A stretch of DNA of 64,000 nucleotides, from NCBI GenBank assembly GCA_036266155.1, contig DATANR010000152.1:28333-92332 (forward strand), read 5' to 3'. Made by a program: the position numbers and the translations under genes. The notes under the pieces were generated by a model. It saw nothing but the letters and a program-made list of their open reading frames with translations. It searched no databases and was not told where the DNA came from. Origin of the DNA: SIAJ01 sp036266155 (lineage in GTDB: Bacteria > Planctomycetota > Planctomycetia > Gemmatales > Gemmataceae). Shown piece after piece: positions 27,512 through 36,430 of this stretch. Every line of letters begins with the position of its first letter. Position 1 is the first letter of the stretch.

Positions 27512-28213
27512 TTATTTCACTTTCGGACCCGCCATGTCGGAACCGCCCCGCGCTTGCTGTTCGTCGATCCTCTTTCCGAGGACCCGCAACAACTGATCCC
27601 GACGAGTCTCGTCTGCCGACCGCCGGACGTCGAGGCGGTCCTCGGAGTACATGACGTACATGGCCCCGACCATCGGGCTCTCGATCAATCCCGCTACACA
27701 TCCAGCCGCCAACAGGGCCGCTCGAGGGCGGCCGTCCGCGACTACCCGCAGCAGAACGCGCAGTGTCGCCTGCGGCTTGACCGCGTACAGGCCGGCCACG
27801 TCAGCGGGAATGACTAATTCGTCGTAGGGGAGGCGTAAACGGTCGCCATCTGTCGACAACCGATGCCCGATGGCAATTCCGCTCTCGGCGATCACCACGC
27901 GCAGGTCACGCTCTTCGGCTGCCGTCAACATTAGCCCTGCGGCCGGGAGGACCGGCGCAACGGCCGATCCAAGGAAACCAAAGTGGGTAGCCGTCGGCGG
28001 TTGTCCGGTCCAGTCGCGCGACTTGCCAGGTGAATCGTCAGTCTTTGGTGAGGGACGCGCGGCGGCCTGCGGGGCCGACCGGAAAGGTCGAACGGCTCCG
28101 GCGTCGATGCCGGGAGGCGGACCGGGTCTCGTTGAGATTACGTCCTGTCCGGCGGCTGCGAACGCTGTGGCCAACACGTATATGACCGAAGCCTTGAAGC
28201 GATGTTTGGCCAC
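27512..28213 (-). CDS. Exported hypothetical protein
   Basis: 233 residues; a GTG start at 28213 has GGAG eight nt upstream and begins a signal sequence (KASVIYVLATAFAAAGQD). A Pro/Ala-rich linker of about 60 residues follows, then an alpha/beta domain ending 'RRDQLLRVLGKRIDEQQARGG'. No recognised family. It lies 128 nt after a tiny ORF in the same direction. Confidence 0.65.
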   Translation of the reverse strand: MAKHRFKASVIYVLATAFAAAGQDVISTRPGPPPGIDAGAVRPFRSAPQAAARPSPKTDDSPGKSRDWTGQPPTATHFGFLGSAVAPVLPAAGLMLTAAEERDLRVVIAESGIAIGHRLSTDGDRLRLPYDELVIPADVAGLYAVKPQATLRVLLRVVADGRPRAALLAAGCVAGLIESPMVGAMYVMYSEDRLDVRRSADETRRDQLLRVLGKRIDEQQARGGSDMAGPKVK

Positions 28214-28341
28214 GATCTTACTCCGAGTACACCGGCGGACGAATCCATCACACCACTGTTCGCCAGCGACTGTCAAGTTGCATTCAGCTCATTCCACCGC
28301 AAAGTTCGCACCAGCCCGCCATTTGCGATTAGCGTTCGGCT

Positions 28342-28434
28342 TCAAGTGCGTCGGCCAGCCGGCGCGCTCCGTACTAGCGCAAGGAGACAGGCGGCCAACG
28401 CGAGGCCGGCGAGCGCGAGTTGCCTGGATTTCAC
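28342..28434 (-). CDS. Tiny membrane ORF with strong ribosome binding site
   Basis: A 30-residue ORF with a GTG start 5 nt after GGAGG. It consists of one hydrophobic helix (LALAGLALAACLLAL) with basic residues at both ends. Codon choice is GC-rich like its neighbours. Its length makes chance possible, but the SD is among the best in this stretch. It could be a small membrane protein or a leader for the gene downstream. No homologue is claimed. Confidence 0.4.
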   Translation of the reverse strand: MKSRQLALAGLALAACLLALVRSAPAGRRT

Positions 28435-28515
28435 GCTATCCTCCTGTCGGGAAATACAGGGAACGTGATTATTAAGACATTTTGTCTCAGCGAGTTGCCT
28501 CGCTCTTGTTTTCGC

Positions 28516-28755
28516 TTAAGTTGTGGCGGCTGCGACGTGTGTCGGCATGTCTTTCGTCCGGCCCATCAGTTCGGCCCGATGGTGATACAGCACGGCGAGC
28601 AATTGTTCGTCGTCGACATCCCACAGTGATCGACCGGTTTGATCTTCACCCAGAAAACCAAGGTGTGCGAGCAATTGGCCCAGACGGACGTCCGGCGACA
28701 GATCGCATAACTCGCTGAGTAGTGACAGGGCCTCGGCAGTGGTTGGCGAGATCAT
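28516..28755 (-). CDS. Small soluble protein, lineage-specific type
   Basis: 79 residues starting at MISPTTAEALSLLSEL, ATG at 28755. A compact helical protein with 'LSPDVRLGQLLAHLGFLGEDQ' and 'SLWDVDDEQLLAVLYHHRAEL', a pattern I recall from short hypothetical proteins in Gemmata-type genomes. Its ATG overlaps the TGA that would end the upstream ParB-like gene in its restored frame (ATGA), so the two were probably translated as a coupled pair. Confidence 0.7.
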   Translation of the reverse strand: MISPTTAEALSLLSELCDLSPDVRLGQLLAHLGFLGEDQTGRSLWDVDDEQLLAVLYHHRAELMGRTKDMPTHVAAATT

Positions 28756-29049
28756 GGGATCTGGTCTCCGATCTTTGGGTCCGAACCAAACGCTCGACGA
28801 AGCCGGCCGATGACCTCAACACGAACCAGGGGTTCCGGGAGCGAGCGTCGCTATGCGCGTGGCTCGTGTAACCCCATTGTAGATGACCAGGACCCCATTC
28901 GAAGCTTCGTAAACGACTAAAGGGGGCATCCCCACAACCGACGAGCCGAAGCGGGTAATCTGACGCTGAAGCTTGATGGGATCGGCCTGCGGCCGGCTTG
29001 ACAAGACGTGCAAGTCGCGCGGGTCGACGTCAACAAAATAGGAGGGCAT
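28752..29049 (-). pseudogene. ParB-like small protein interrupted by a +1 frameshift near the C-terminus
   Basis: The main frame encodes 77 residues ('DPRDLHVLSSRPQADPIKLQRQI', 'LVVYEASNGVLVIYNGVTRATRI') similar to short ParB/sulfiredoxin-like proteins, then stops at 28816 after 'APGTPGSC'. Skipping a single base in the GGTT tract around 28823-28828 restores a frame that reads 'GTPVRVEVIGRLRRAFGSDP' and ends with TGA at 28752-28754, overlapping the next gene's ATG. The restored tail and the ATGA junction argue that one base was gained, either a real mutation or a sequencing error. The 77-residue product may still be made. Confidence 0.6.
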
Positions 29050-29118
29050 GTCACCGAATGTACATCGCCTTTCACGTTAGCGACAAGCCCGACTGCCATG
29101 CAAATTCGGCGCGCATTC

Positions 29119-29829
29119 TTACTCCCAAAGCCCAAGCAGCCGCAGCCAGAGGGGAAGGGATGGGCTGTGAAGTTGTGCGAGGCGGTCGCGAAAGGACGCC
29201 CGTTCCCACTTCGCCGCTTCCGGTCGAAGATTGCGCAGGCGATCGGCCATGCGGATCAACTCGGCACGGGGGTCACCGCGTTCTTCGAGCCAGTCGGCAT
29301 AGATCAGGCGCGGGGCCGCATCCTCAGGAGCGGCGAAGGCGGCACGCAGGAACGCGGCTTCCTCCAGACCATAGAGTCGCTCCAGGTGCGGCGACAGTTC
29401 GCCGGCGACGCGGCGGCCGGTTTGCACTTCCGTTTCTTCGGTCGCGATGAGGAGGCCTTGCCAGAACGACAGGTGCGTTTCACGCGCGTAAACGGTGCCA
29501 TTGCCGACCGGGGAGAATCGCTTGTGGAACGCTTCGGTCGCTCTCAGCGTCTGACTGAGCCATGTCGCGGCCACCGCGGCGACGTTTGGGAACAGGAGGC
29601 GCATGCCCGGATCGGGGCCGGCGTCGTCGGGACGGGTTTGGAGGCTCGTCAGCCAGAGCGTGTCGTCGGTACGAACCTCCCACGCAGCCACATAGCCGAC
29701 GTCAACGGTGCGTTGCAGTCGGAAATCAGGTCGAGCGGGGAGTTTGAGTAGATAGGGTTCGAGCGGGTGCTGACCGGACAAGGACAACTCGCGGCCGCGA
29801 AACGTAAGCCGTTCGGTTGCGAGCCGCAT
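29119..29829 (-). CDS. TIGR02996-type protein
   Basis: 236 residues; ATG 29829 has GGAGG eight nt upstream and begins 'MRLATERLTFRGRELSLSGQ'. The C-terminal part holds the TIGR02996 signature 'APEDAAPRLIYADWLEERGDP', a planctomycete repeat-companion domain otherwise often found beside leucine-rich repeats. No LRRs are present here. The N-terminal ~140 residues are not recognised. Function unknown. Confidence 0.8.
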   Translation of the reverse strand: MRLATERLTFRGRELSLSGQHPLEPYLLKLPARPDFRLQRTVDVGYVAAWEVRTDDTLWLTSLQTRPDDAGPDPGMRLLFPNVAAVAATWLSQTLRATEAFHKRFSPVGNGTVYARETHLSFWQGLLIATEETEVQTGRRVAGELSPHLERLYGLEEAAFLRAAFAAPEDAAPRLIYADWLEERGDPRAELIRMADRLRNLRPEAAKWERASFRDRLAQLHSPSLPLWLRLLGLWE

Positions 29830-29972
29830 GTGCCCAGCCTCCACAGATTTCCTCATCATAGGCCGCCCGCGCATTTTCGCTCTCAGCTCTTCGACCCAAA
29901 AACCATGTTCCCGTCCGTAGCACAGCCCGGTAAGATACTCTGTCCTTCCCGCCGGTACGGAGTCCCTCCCTC

Positions 29973-31598
29973 ATGGCATTTCCCGCATCCGCCCGCCGCC
30001 GCTGGCTCGTTACGATCCTCGGTCTTGGTATTCTCATTTCGCTCGGGGCCGCTCTGGTTCATGCTCAGAGCAAGGACAAGCCCAAACCAAAGGACGACGA
30101 GGATCCGCCGCGCAAGTTGACCAAAGCCCCGGAACTCGAAGGCGGCATCGCCTGGCTCAACACGGGCAAGCCGCTCACACTAAAGGACCTCAAGGGCAAG
30201 GTGGTTCTGCTCGACTTCTGGACGCTCTGTTGCATCAACTGCATCCACATCATGCCGGACCTGGCCAAGCTCGAGAAGAAGTACGCCAACGAACTGGTCG
30301 TGATCGGCGTGCACTCGGCCAAGTTCGACAATGAAAAGAACTCGGAGTCGATCCGCAAGGCGATCCTGCGCTACGATCTGAAGCACCCGGTCGTGAACGA
30401 TGCGGATCAACGAATCTGGACGGCGTACGACTGTAGCTCGTGGCCGACGCTGTTCCTCATCGATCCGGAGGGCAACCTGCTCGGTCAGACGTCTGGCGAG
30501 GGCAAGTTCGAACTACTCGACAAGGTCATCGCCAAGGTGATCGACGAGCACAAGAAAAAGAAGACGCTTGACGAGAAGCCGCTGCGCTTCGACACCGCAA
30601 AGTTCCGCGACAAGGTCGATTCGCCGTTGTACTTCCCCGGCAAGGTGCTCGCCGATGAAAAGACCAAGCGCATCTTTATTGCCGACAGCACGAACCATCG
30701 AGTCGTGATCACCGATCTCAACGGCAAGGCCGAAGCGGTAGCCGGCGTCGGCACACCGGGCCGCAAGGATGGGCCGTTCGCGAGCGCTCAGTTCGACGAC
30801 CCGCAGGGCATGGCGGTCAACGGCGACACGCTCTACGTCGCCGACCGCAAGAACCATTGCATCCGCGAGCTGGATTTGAAGACGAAGACCGTGAAGACGA
30901 TCGCCGGCACCGGCGAGCAAGATCGCGAACGCGGCGAAGGCGGCCCGGCTCTCGAACGCGGCCTCAACAGCCCGTGGGACCTGCTGCTCGACGGCGACCG
31001 GCTGTTCATCGCGATGGCCGGGCACCACCAGATCTGGACGCTCAACCTGAAGGACAAACACCTCGACCCGTATGCCGGCACGGGGCGCGAGAACATCAAG
31101 GATGGTCCGCTCGAGATCGCCAACTTCGCCCAACCAAGCGGGCTGACGACGGACGGCAAGTTCCTCTACGTCGCCGACCCGGAAGTGAGCGCGGTGCGCA
31201 AAGTGCCGATGGATGGCATGGGCCGCGTGACCACGTTAGTCGGCACCGGCCTGTTCGACTTCGGCGACGACGACGGTATCGGCAAGGAGGCCAAGCTCCA
31301 ACACGCGATCGGCGTGCAATACCACGACGGCAAGGTCTATGTGGCAGACACGTACAACTCAAAGCTCAAAGTCATTGACTTGAAGGACAACGCGATTACC
31401 ACGTTCATCGGCCCGAAGAAGGACGACAAGGAACGGCCGTTCAACGAACCGGCGGGCCTGAGCCTGGCGAACGGCAAGCTCTACGTTGCCGACACGAACG
31501 CACATCGCATTCGCGTGGTCGATTTGAAGACGAAAGCAATCTCAACGCTGCCGATCACGGGTGTGCAGCCGGTGGTGCTGGCGGACGAGAAGAAGTAA
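29973..31598 (+). CDS. Exported thioredoxin-like protein with NHL-repeat propeller (NHLRC2-like)
   Basis: 541 residues. A signal peptide or anchor (residues ~11-31) precedes a Lys/Asp-rich linker. The thioredoxin-like domain at ~50-185 has the motif CCINC with Cys87 and Cys90 (CxxC), the pattern seen in NHLRC2-type proteins. Residues ~200-541 form an NHL six-bladed propeller ('IADSTNHRVVITDLNG', 'VADTNAHRIRVVDLKT'). The protein probably works in the periplasm as a redox or scaffold protein. The DsbD-alpha-like gene follows after 13 nt. Confidence 0.92.
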   Translation: MAFPASARRRWLVTILGLGILISLGAALVHAQSKDKPKPKDDEDPPRKLTKAPELEGGIAWLNTGKPLTLKDLKGKVVLLDFWTLCCINCIHIMPDLAKLEKKYANELVVIGVHSAKFDNEKNSESIRKAILRYDLKHPVVNDADQRIWTAYDCSSWPTLFLIDPEGNLLGQTSGEGKFELLDKVIAKVIDEHKKKKTLDEKPLRFDTAKFRDKVDSPLYFPGKVLADEKTKRIFIADSTNHRVVITDLNGKAEAVAGVGTPGRKDGPFASAQFDDPQGMAVNGDTLYVADRKNHCIRELDLKTKTVKTIAGTGEQDRERGEGGPALERGLNSPWDLLLDGDRLFIAMAGHHQIWTLNLKDKHLDPYAGTGRENIKDGPLEIANFAQPSGLTTDGKFLYVADPEVSAVRKVPMDGMGRVTTLVGTGLFDFGDDDGIGKEAKLQHAIGVQYHDGKVYVADTYNSKLKVIDLKDNAITTFIGPKKDDKERPFNEPAGLSLANGKLYVADTNAHRIRVVDLKTKAISTLPITGVQPVVLADEKK

Positions 31599-31611
31599 CC
31601 GAGGAACTCCC

Positions 31612-32160
31612 ATGAAACCGATACTGCTCGCGCTGCCGTTGTGCTTGACGTTCGTCGTGCCGACGTTTGCCGACCCGGGCAAGGACGCGATCAAGAAAGT
31701 CGAAGCCGTGTTCGAGCCGGCGCAGGCCAAGCCGGGCCAGACGGTCACAGTCAAAATTATCGTCGAACTGGCGGATGGGTATCACACGTACCCCGTCGTT
31801 CAGCAGGTGCCAGAGGCGAAGTTCTCCGTGAACTCGATCACGTTCCCAGCCAGCACGTCGGTGGTGTTCGTCGGCGACACAATCGATCCGGTCGGGCCGA
31901 AGACCAAGAAGACCGAGGATTATGAGTATCTCGTCTATCCCGGCGGCGGCACGTGGACGCGCAAAGCTGTCGTGCTGCCGTCGGCCAAGGCGGGCGCGAC
32001 GACGGCCAAGGTGAAGCTCAAGCTGAGCGTGTGCGACGAGGATCGTTGCTTTCCGCCGAAGCCGTACGAGTTCGACGTGGCGATCAAGGTGCTCGACGGA
32101 CCGGCCGAAAAGGTCGATCCGAAGTACAAGGCGGAGGTTGAGAAGGCGGAGAAGAAGTAG
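31612..32160 (+). CDS. Stand-alone DsbD-alpha (thiol:disulfide interchange N-terminal) domain protein
   Basis: 182 residues; ATG 31612 starts a clear signal peptide (KPILLALPLCLTFVVPTFA). The mature part is an immunoglobulin-like domain with 'LADGYHTYPVV' and the redox pair in 'KLSVCDEDRCFPPKPYEF' (CxxxxC), the same arrangement as the DsbD-like protein at 34240 ('ICNDDNCIPPKKI'). A free alpha domain could receive electrons from a DsbD and pass them to the thioredoxin-NHL protein encoded 13 nt upstream. That electron route is inferred. Confidence 0.85.
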   Translation: MKPILLALPLCLTFVVPTFADPGKDAIKKVEAVFEPAQAKPGQTVTVKIIVELADGYHTYPVVQQVPEAKFSVNSITFPASTSVVFVGDTIDPVGPKTKKTEDYEYLVYPGGGTWTRKAVVLPSAKAGATTAKVKLKLSVCDEDRCFPPKPYEFDVAIKVLDGPAEKVDPKYKAEVEKAEKK

Positions 32161-32276
32161 TCAGTTACACATCATTCATCTTCCTCTCACGTCCATCGTG
32201 AGAGGAAGAATCTCAGTCCTTTGTCGTAGGACTTCTGCCCGGCCGGTGACTTAACTGTGACCACCGCGAGGGCTGC

Positions 32277-33971
32277 ATGAACCAGAGCTTGTTGCGGACG
32301 GCCGTCGAACGGGCGGGGCGCTTGGCTGCTCCGCTCGCGCTCGATGACTTGTCGGATGCCGACTTGCTCGCGCGCTACCTCTCCGCGCGCGACGAGCCGG
32401 CGTTCGCGGCCATCGTGCGCCGGCATGGGCCGCTCGTCTGGGGCGTGTGCCGTGGATTGTCGGCTTCGGAAGCCGATGCCGAGGATGCGTTCCAGGCGAC
32501 CTTCCTGGCTCTGTTCCGCGCGGCGTCCAAGGTGCGGCAGCCGAATGCACTCGGGGCCTGGTTGCACCGTGTTGCCGGACGTGTCTGCCGCAATGGTCTG
32601 CGAGCGAAGGCCCGGCGTGCAAAGCGTGAGCGCTTGGCCGCGAAGGCCGAAGCGTCGCAGCCGACGACTGAGGCCGCGTGGGATCGCTGGCAGGCGGCGG
32701 TGCATGCGGAGATCGACCGGCTGCCGGATCAGCTACGCGTGCCGTTCGTTTTGTGCGTGCTTCAAGGGGTGCGGCAGAACGAGGCGGCGAAGCGGCTTGG
32801 GTGGAAGCTCGGCACGGTGTCGGGCCGAGTCTGTCTGGCGAAACAGGCTTTGACTCGAGCAATTGGCCGGCGCGGCCTGACGGGGCCAGCGGTGATTGCG
32901 GCTCTCGCCGGCGGCGGCATGTGGGCGACGCCGGTCACGGCGAGTCTGGTGGCACGCGGCTCGGTGGTCGTGCAGTCGGCAATGGGGACAATCGTATCGA
33001 CAACAGTTCGCGAACTCGCCCGCGGGGCGATGGGAGGCACCATGAGCAAGATGAAACTCTTCGCAGGTATTGTGTTGGCCGGGGCCATGACCATTGGGGC
33101 CGTTGGTAGCCGGTATCCGGGAACCGCCGAAGCCCAGCCTCCGGCGGGCGGCGGACCGCTTGGGCCAGGGCCGGGCATCGGGGCAGGAGCACCGGGCGTT
33201 CCCGGTTTGCCGCCGGGACCGCCGTCCGGTCTTGCACCGGGTAAGGGACCGACGGGCGGTGGCGGTGGTGGCGTGATGGGCTTCGGATCGTCGTCCCCAG
33301 GCAAGATCGAATATCAGTTCAAGCCGAAACCGAGTTCCGACAATGGTGACAAATTCAAGAGTCTGCTCGCCCAACTTGGAAATGACGGCTGGGAATATAT
33401 CGGCCTGGTACCCGGTTCAGACGAGTTGATCTTCAAACGAGCCCAGCGGCCCGCGATGGGCGGCGGGATGATGAGCGGCTTCGGCGGAATGGGCCTGGGT
33501 GGTGCGGGCATGCCCGGCATGCCCGCACCAGGCGGTTTCGGTGGCGGAGGCGGAAGTGGCAGCGCTGGTTCGTTGCCAAAAGCTGGCAGCGGCGGCACAG
33601 GCCGGCCAGGCGCCGCTGGCCCTAGCGGCTTGCCCGGCCCAGGCGGCTTCCCCGGCAGTCCGCCGCCGGGAGGCGGCTTTCCCGGTTTCCCCGGCGGCGG
33701 TGGCGGCGATGGACCACCGGTGACCGACGAAGCTCCAACCAAGCCGGTCGACACCGTCGAACTCAAAGTCGGCGAGACGATCCGGCACCACATGAACAAT
33801 TACAAAGTGATCGAGCGCTTGTTCACGAAGGACGGCAAGGTGGCGGAAGTGTCGGCGGATCCGACCGACGCTCACCGCGTCTTGATCAAAGCCCTCGCGG
33901 CGGGCAGCACTCAGCTCGATTTGACCGATGCGCTTGGAAACAAGGAAAAGTTCACTGTCCGAGTCAAGTAA
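32277..33971 (+). CDS. ECF sigma factor fused to a membrane anchor, Gly/Pro-rich linker and Pil_N-like domain
   Basis: 564 residues. Sigma-2 lies at ~25-105 ('DAFQATFLALFRAASKVRQP') and sigma-4 at ~140-205 ('LPDQLRVPFVLCVLQGVRQNEAAKRL'). A hydrophobic helix at ~260-282 should cross the membrane. An extended Gly/Pro-rich region (~285-495, with one structured island near 340-390) leads to a C-terminal beta domain, 'VELKVGETIRH...FTVRVK', reminiscent of the pilus-assembly N-terminal domain PF13629. This suits a membrane-sensing ECF factor without a separate anti-sigma. An internal ATG at 33042 (Met256) follows GGGAGG closely and could yield a second, sigma-less product. Confidence 0.88.
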   Translation: MNQSLLRTAVERAGRLAAPLALDDLSDADLLARYLSARDEPAFAAIVRRHGPLVWGVCRGLSASEADAEDAFQATFLALFRAASKVRQPNALGAWLHRVAGRVCRNGLRAKARRAKRERLAAKAEASQPTTEAAWDRWQAAVHAEIDRLPDQLRVPFVLCVLQGVRQNEAAKRLGWKLGTVSGRVCLAKQALTRAIGRRGLTGPAVIAALAGGGMWATPVTASLVARGSVVVQSAMGTIVSTTVRELARGAMGGTMSKMKLFAGIVLAGAMTIGAVGSRYPGTAEAQPPAGGGPLGPGPGIGAGAPGVPGLPPGPPSGLAPGKGPTGGGGGGVMGFGSSSPGKIEYQFKPKPSSDNGDKFKSLLAQLGNDGWEYIGLVPGSDELIFKRAQRPAMGGGMMSGFGGMGLGGAGMPGMPAPGGFGGGGGSGSAGSLPKAGSGGTGRPGAAGPSGLPGPGGFPGSPPPGGGFPGFPGGGGGDGPPVTDEAPTKPVDTVELKVGETIRHHMNNYKVIERLFTKDGKVAEVSADPTDAHRVLIKALAAGSTQLDLTDALGNKEKFTVRVK

Positions 33972-34239
33972 GCCGGCGAAGATGGCCAAATTCTAAGATG
34001 GCCAACATACATACAGGAGTTGACCATCTTAGAATTGAGTTTTCAGCATAAGGCAGCTATCGAAGATATGTTGCGTCATTTTTTTTAAGTCGCAATTCTA
34101 GCGCCGACGCCTCCCGATTTGCCTTGTCAACGCCTGTGAAACGAATCGGCCTTGCCCGCCGTTCGTCCAAGGGTGTAAGACAACCGTCGCCCCGGCGTAA
34201 GATAATCCGGGTCGACTCGCCCTGTCTTCGCTCCCCCGG

Positions 34240-36384
34240 ATGGCCATGAAGCGATTTGCATTTCTTTGCATTGCATGTGTTGTCGCAATTGCTTCGCCGG
34301 TGGTTGCCGAGCGCAAGCCGCCGGGGATCGCGTGGGAGACGGCTGTTCGATCGGTGGAGGGAAAGATCGAACCGGCCGCGGCAAAGCCAGGTCAAACGGT
34401 CACATATAAGTTGATCATTCGATTGTTCCCCGAACACTTGACCTATCCAACGCGCCAGCCTGACCAGAAGGCAAGTTCCCAACAGAATCAATTCACATTA
34501 CCCCCCCCGGGCGATCTCGTTTTTGTTGGGCCATTCACCGATCCGCCGAACGCGCACCAGAAGCCCAATCCAGGAGCGGATGGAAGCACGATCGCCTATT
34601 ACCCCGAGGGGGCGGTTTGGGAATTCAAGGCCGTTGTCGCGCCTCTAGCCAAGCCCGGCGAGCGAATGGTCACGGTTGCTCTCAATCAACTCCTCATTTG
34701 CAATGACGACAATTGCATTCCACCAAAGAAGATCCCAATCACGCAGATCGCCATCCCCTTCACGGTATTGGAGGGATCAGCGGCGATCGACCCGGCGCTC
34801 AAGGATGCTGTTGACAAATCGCTGGCGGCTCCTGCCCCAATCGTGATTCCGGTCCCCGAGCCGGTGACTCCGAAAGGGCCGGACAGTGTGCCGCCCATCA
34901 ATGTCGAGGGCCCGAAAGCGGTCGCTCATCGTCTCAGTCCCGGCCAGGACCACGCGGCTGACCTGGCGGCCGTGTTGGAACAACTTCCGAAGCCGACGAG
35001 CAAATCGAGTGGTTTCTGGACATTTGTCGCCACCGCCGCCTTTTGGGGTTTCGTCACTCTGCTGACGCCGTGCGTCTTCCCGATGGTGCCGATCACGGTC
35101 AGCATCTTCCTCAAGCAGAGCGAAAAGCAGGGAACAAACGTACTGGCGTTGGCCCTGGTCTATGCGATCACCATCGTCATTCTGTTGTCGCTTGCGGCTA
35201 TGTTCTTGCTCACTGCTTTTAGTCGCTTGGCGGTTCATCCCGTGACAAACGTTTTGCTCGGAACTTTGTTTGTGGTCCTGGCGCTGAGTCTGTTCGGGCT
35301 ATTCGAAATCACTCTACCCAGTTCGGTGGCCACCGCCCTGGACAACCGGGCGGCGCGCGGGGGCTATGGCGGGACGGTCTTCATGGCCGCGTCGTTTACC
35401 GTGGTCAGCTTCACCTGTGTCGCTCCGTTTCTCGGCGGATTCAGCGGATTAGCTGCTTCGGGCAATTTCAACTACTTCGAGTTAGCCGCGGGCGCCGTCG
35501 CCTTCGCGACCGCCTTCGCTTCGCCGTTCTTCCTCCTGGCCCTGTTCCCCAGCCTAATCAAGAAACTGCCCAAGAGCGGCGACTGGATGAACATGGTGAA
35601 GGTGACGATGGGCTTCTTGGAACTCGCAGCCGCTCTGAAATTCCTGCGGACGGCTGAATTGCAATGGCTGACGCCGCCGCGCTACTTCACCTACGACATG
35701 GTGTTGGCCTTGTGGATCGGCATTCTCGTGGCAATGTCCTTGTACCTGTTTGGAGTTTTCCGCACCAAACACGATCATGAATTTCACGACCATGTCGGTC
35801 CGTGGCGGATCATGTTCGCTCTGGCCACACTTGGGCTGGCTGTGTACTTGTTGCCAGCTCTGTTCGCGAACGGTCCACGCGAGCGGAATCGGCCCGCCGG
35901 GACGGTTTACGCTTGGGTGGATGCATTCCTCTTGCCTGAGCCAAGCGCTGCCGAAGCCGTCTCGGGCGACCTGCCCTGGTCGGCGGATCTTCGCAAAGCC
36001 CTCGATGACGCGCGCGGGAGGAATGGCAGGGTCTTTGTCGACTTCACAGGAATCACCTGCAATAACTGCAAATTGAACGAATACAACGTCTTCGTGAAGC
36101 CGGAGATTCGAGACCTGTTCAAGCAGTACACGCTCGTGCAGATGTATACGGACACAATCCCTGAGATCTTTTACGATTCCGACCCGGGTCGAACGCGCCG
36201 CAAGCAAGACGCGGAAATGAATTTGAAGTTTGAAGAGGACGCTTTCAGGGAACAACAGCTTCCGCTCTATGTGATTTTGAAACCCGAACGCGGCGGAAAA
36301 ACATCCGTGGTGGGCATCTACGACGAGGGCAAGATCAACAACGAACGGGCGTTCATTGAGTTCCTGAAGAATGGGTTGAAGTAA
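34240..36384 (+). CDS. DsbD-like thiol:disulfide interchange protein
   Basis: 714 residues with the full DsbD layout. A signal peptide (to ~Ala21) and an alpha domain with 'LLICNDDNCIPPKKIP' come first. A central eight-helix CcdA-like region (~260-545) follows, with Cys278 in 'LLTPCVFPMVPITV' and Cys393 in 'VVSFTCVAPFLGG'. The end is a thioredoxin-like domain with Cys607 and Cys610 in 'GITCNNCKLNEY'. It moves electrons from cytoplasmic thioredoxin to periplasmic substrates. A 36-residue Pro-rich linker separates alpha and membrane parts. The name dsbD is avoided because several subfamilies share this layout. Confidence 0.93.
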   Translation: MAMKRFAFLCIACVVAIASPVVAERKPPGIAWETAVRSVEGKIEPAAAKPGQTVTYKLIIRLFPEHLTYPTRQPDQKASSQQNQFTLPPPGDLVFVGPFTDPPNAHQKPNPGADGSTIAYYPEGAVWEFKAVVAPLAKPGERMVTVALNQLLICNDDNCIPPKKIPITQIAIPFTVLEGSAAIDPALKDAVDKSLAAPAPIVIPVPEPVTPKGPDSVPPINVEGPKAVAHRLSPGQDHAADLAAVLEQLPKPTSKSSGFWTFVATAAFWGFVTLLTPCVFPMVPITVSIFLKQSEKQGTNVLALALVYAITIVILLSLAAMFLLTAFSRLAVHPVTNVLLGTLFVVLALSLFGLFEITLPSSVATALDNRAARGGYGGTVFMAASFTVVSFTCVAPFLGGFSGLAASGNFNYFELAAGAVAFATAFASPFFLLALFPSLIKKLPKSGDWMNMVKVTMGFLELAAALKFLRTAELQWLTPPRYFTYDMVLALWIGILVAMSLYLFGVFRTKHDHEFHDHVGPWRIMFALATLGLAVYLLPALFANGPRERNRPAGTVYAWVDAFLLPEPSAAEAVSGDLPWSADLRKALDDARGRNGRVFVDFTGITCNNCKLNEYNVFVKPEIRDLFKQYTLVQMYTDTIPEIFYDSDPGRTRRKQDAEMNLKFEEDAFREQQLPLYVILKPERGGKTSVVGIYDEGKINNERAFIEFLKNGLK

Positions 36385-36386
36385 CC

Positions 36387-36430
36387 CGCCGCTTGCGGCG
36401 TAGCGCCAGCGCGCTACGCCGCAAGCGGCG
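36387..36430. terminator. Perfect 20-bp inverted repeat between convergent genes
   Basis: Arms at 36387-36406 and 36411-36430 pair perfectly around a 4-nt cagc loop. The hairpin fills the whole gap between the DsbD-like stop and the stop of the convergent YdcZ-like gene. Each arm also folds on itself (cgccgc/gcggcg). Without T-runs, a Rho-independent mechanism is uncertain, but a bidirectional 3'-end role is plausible. Confidence 0.55.
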
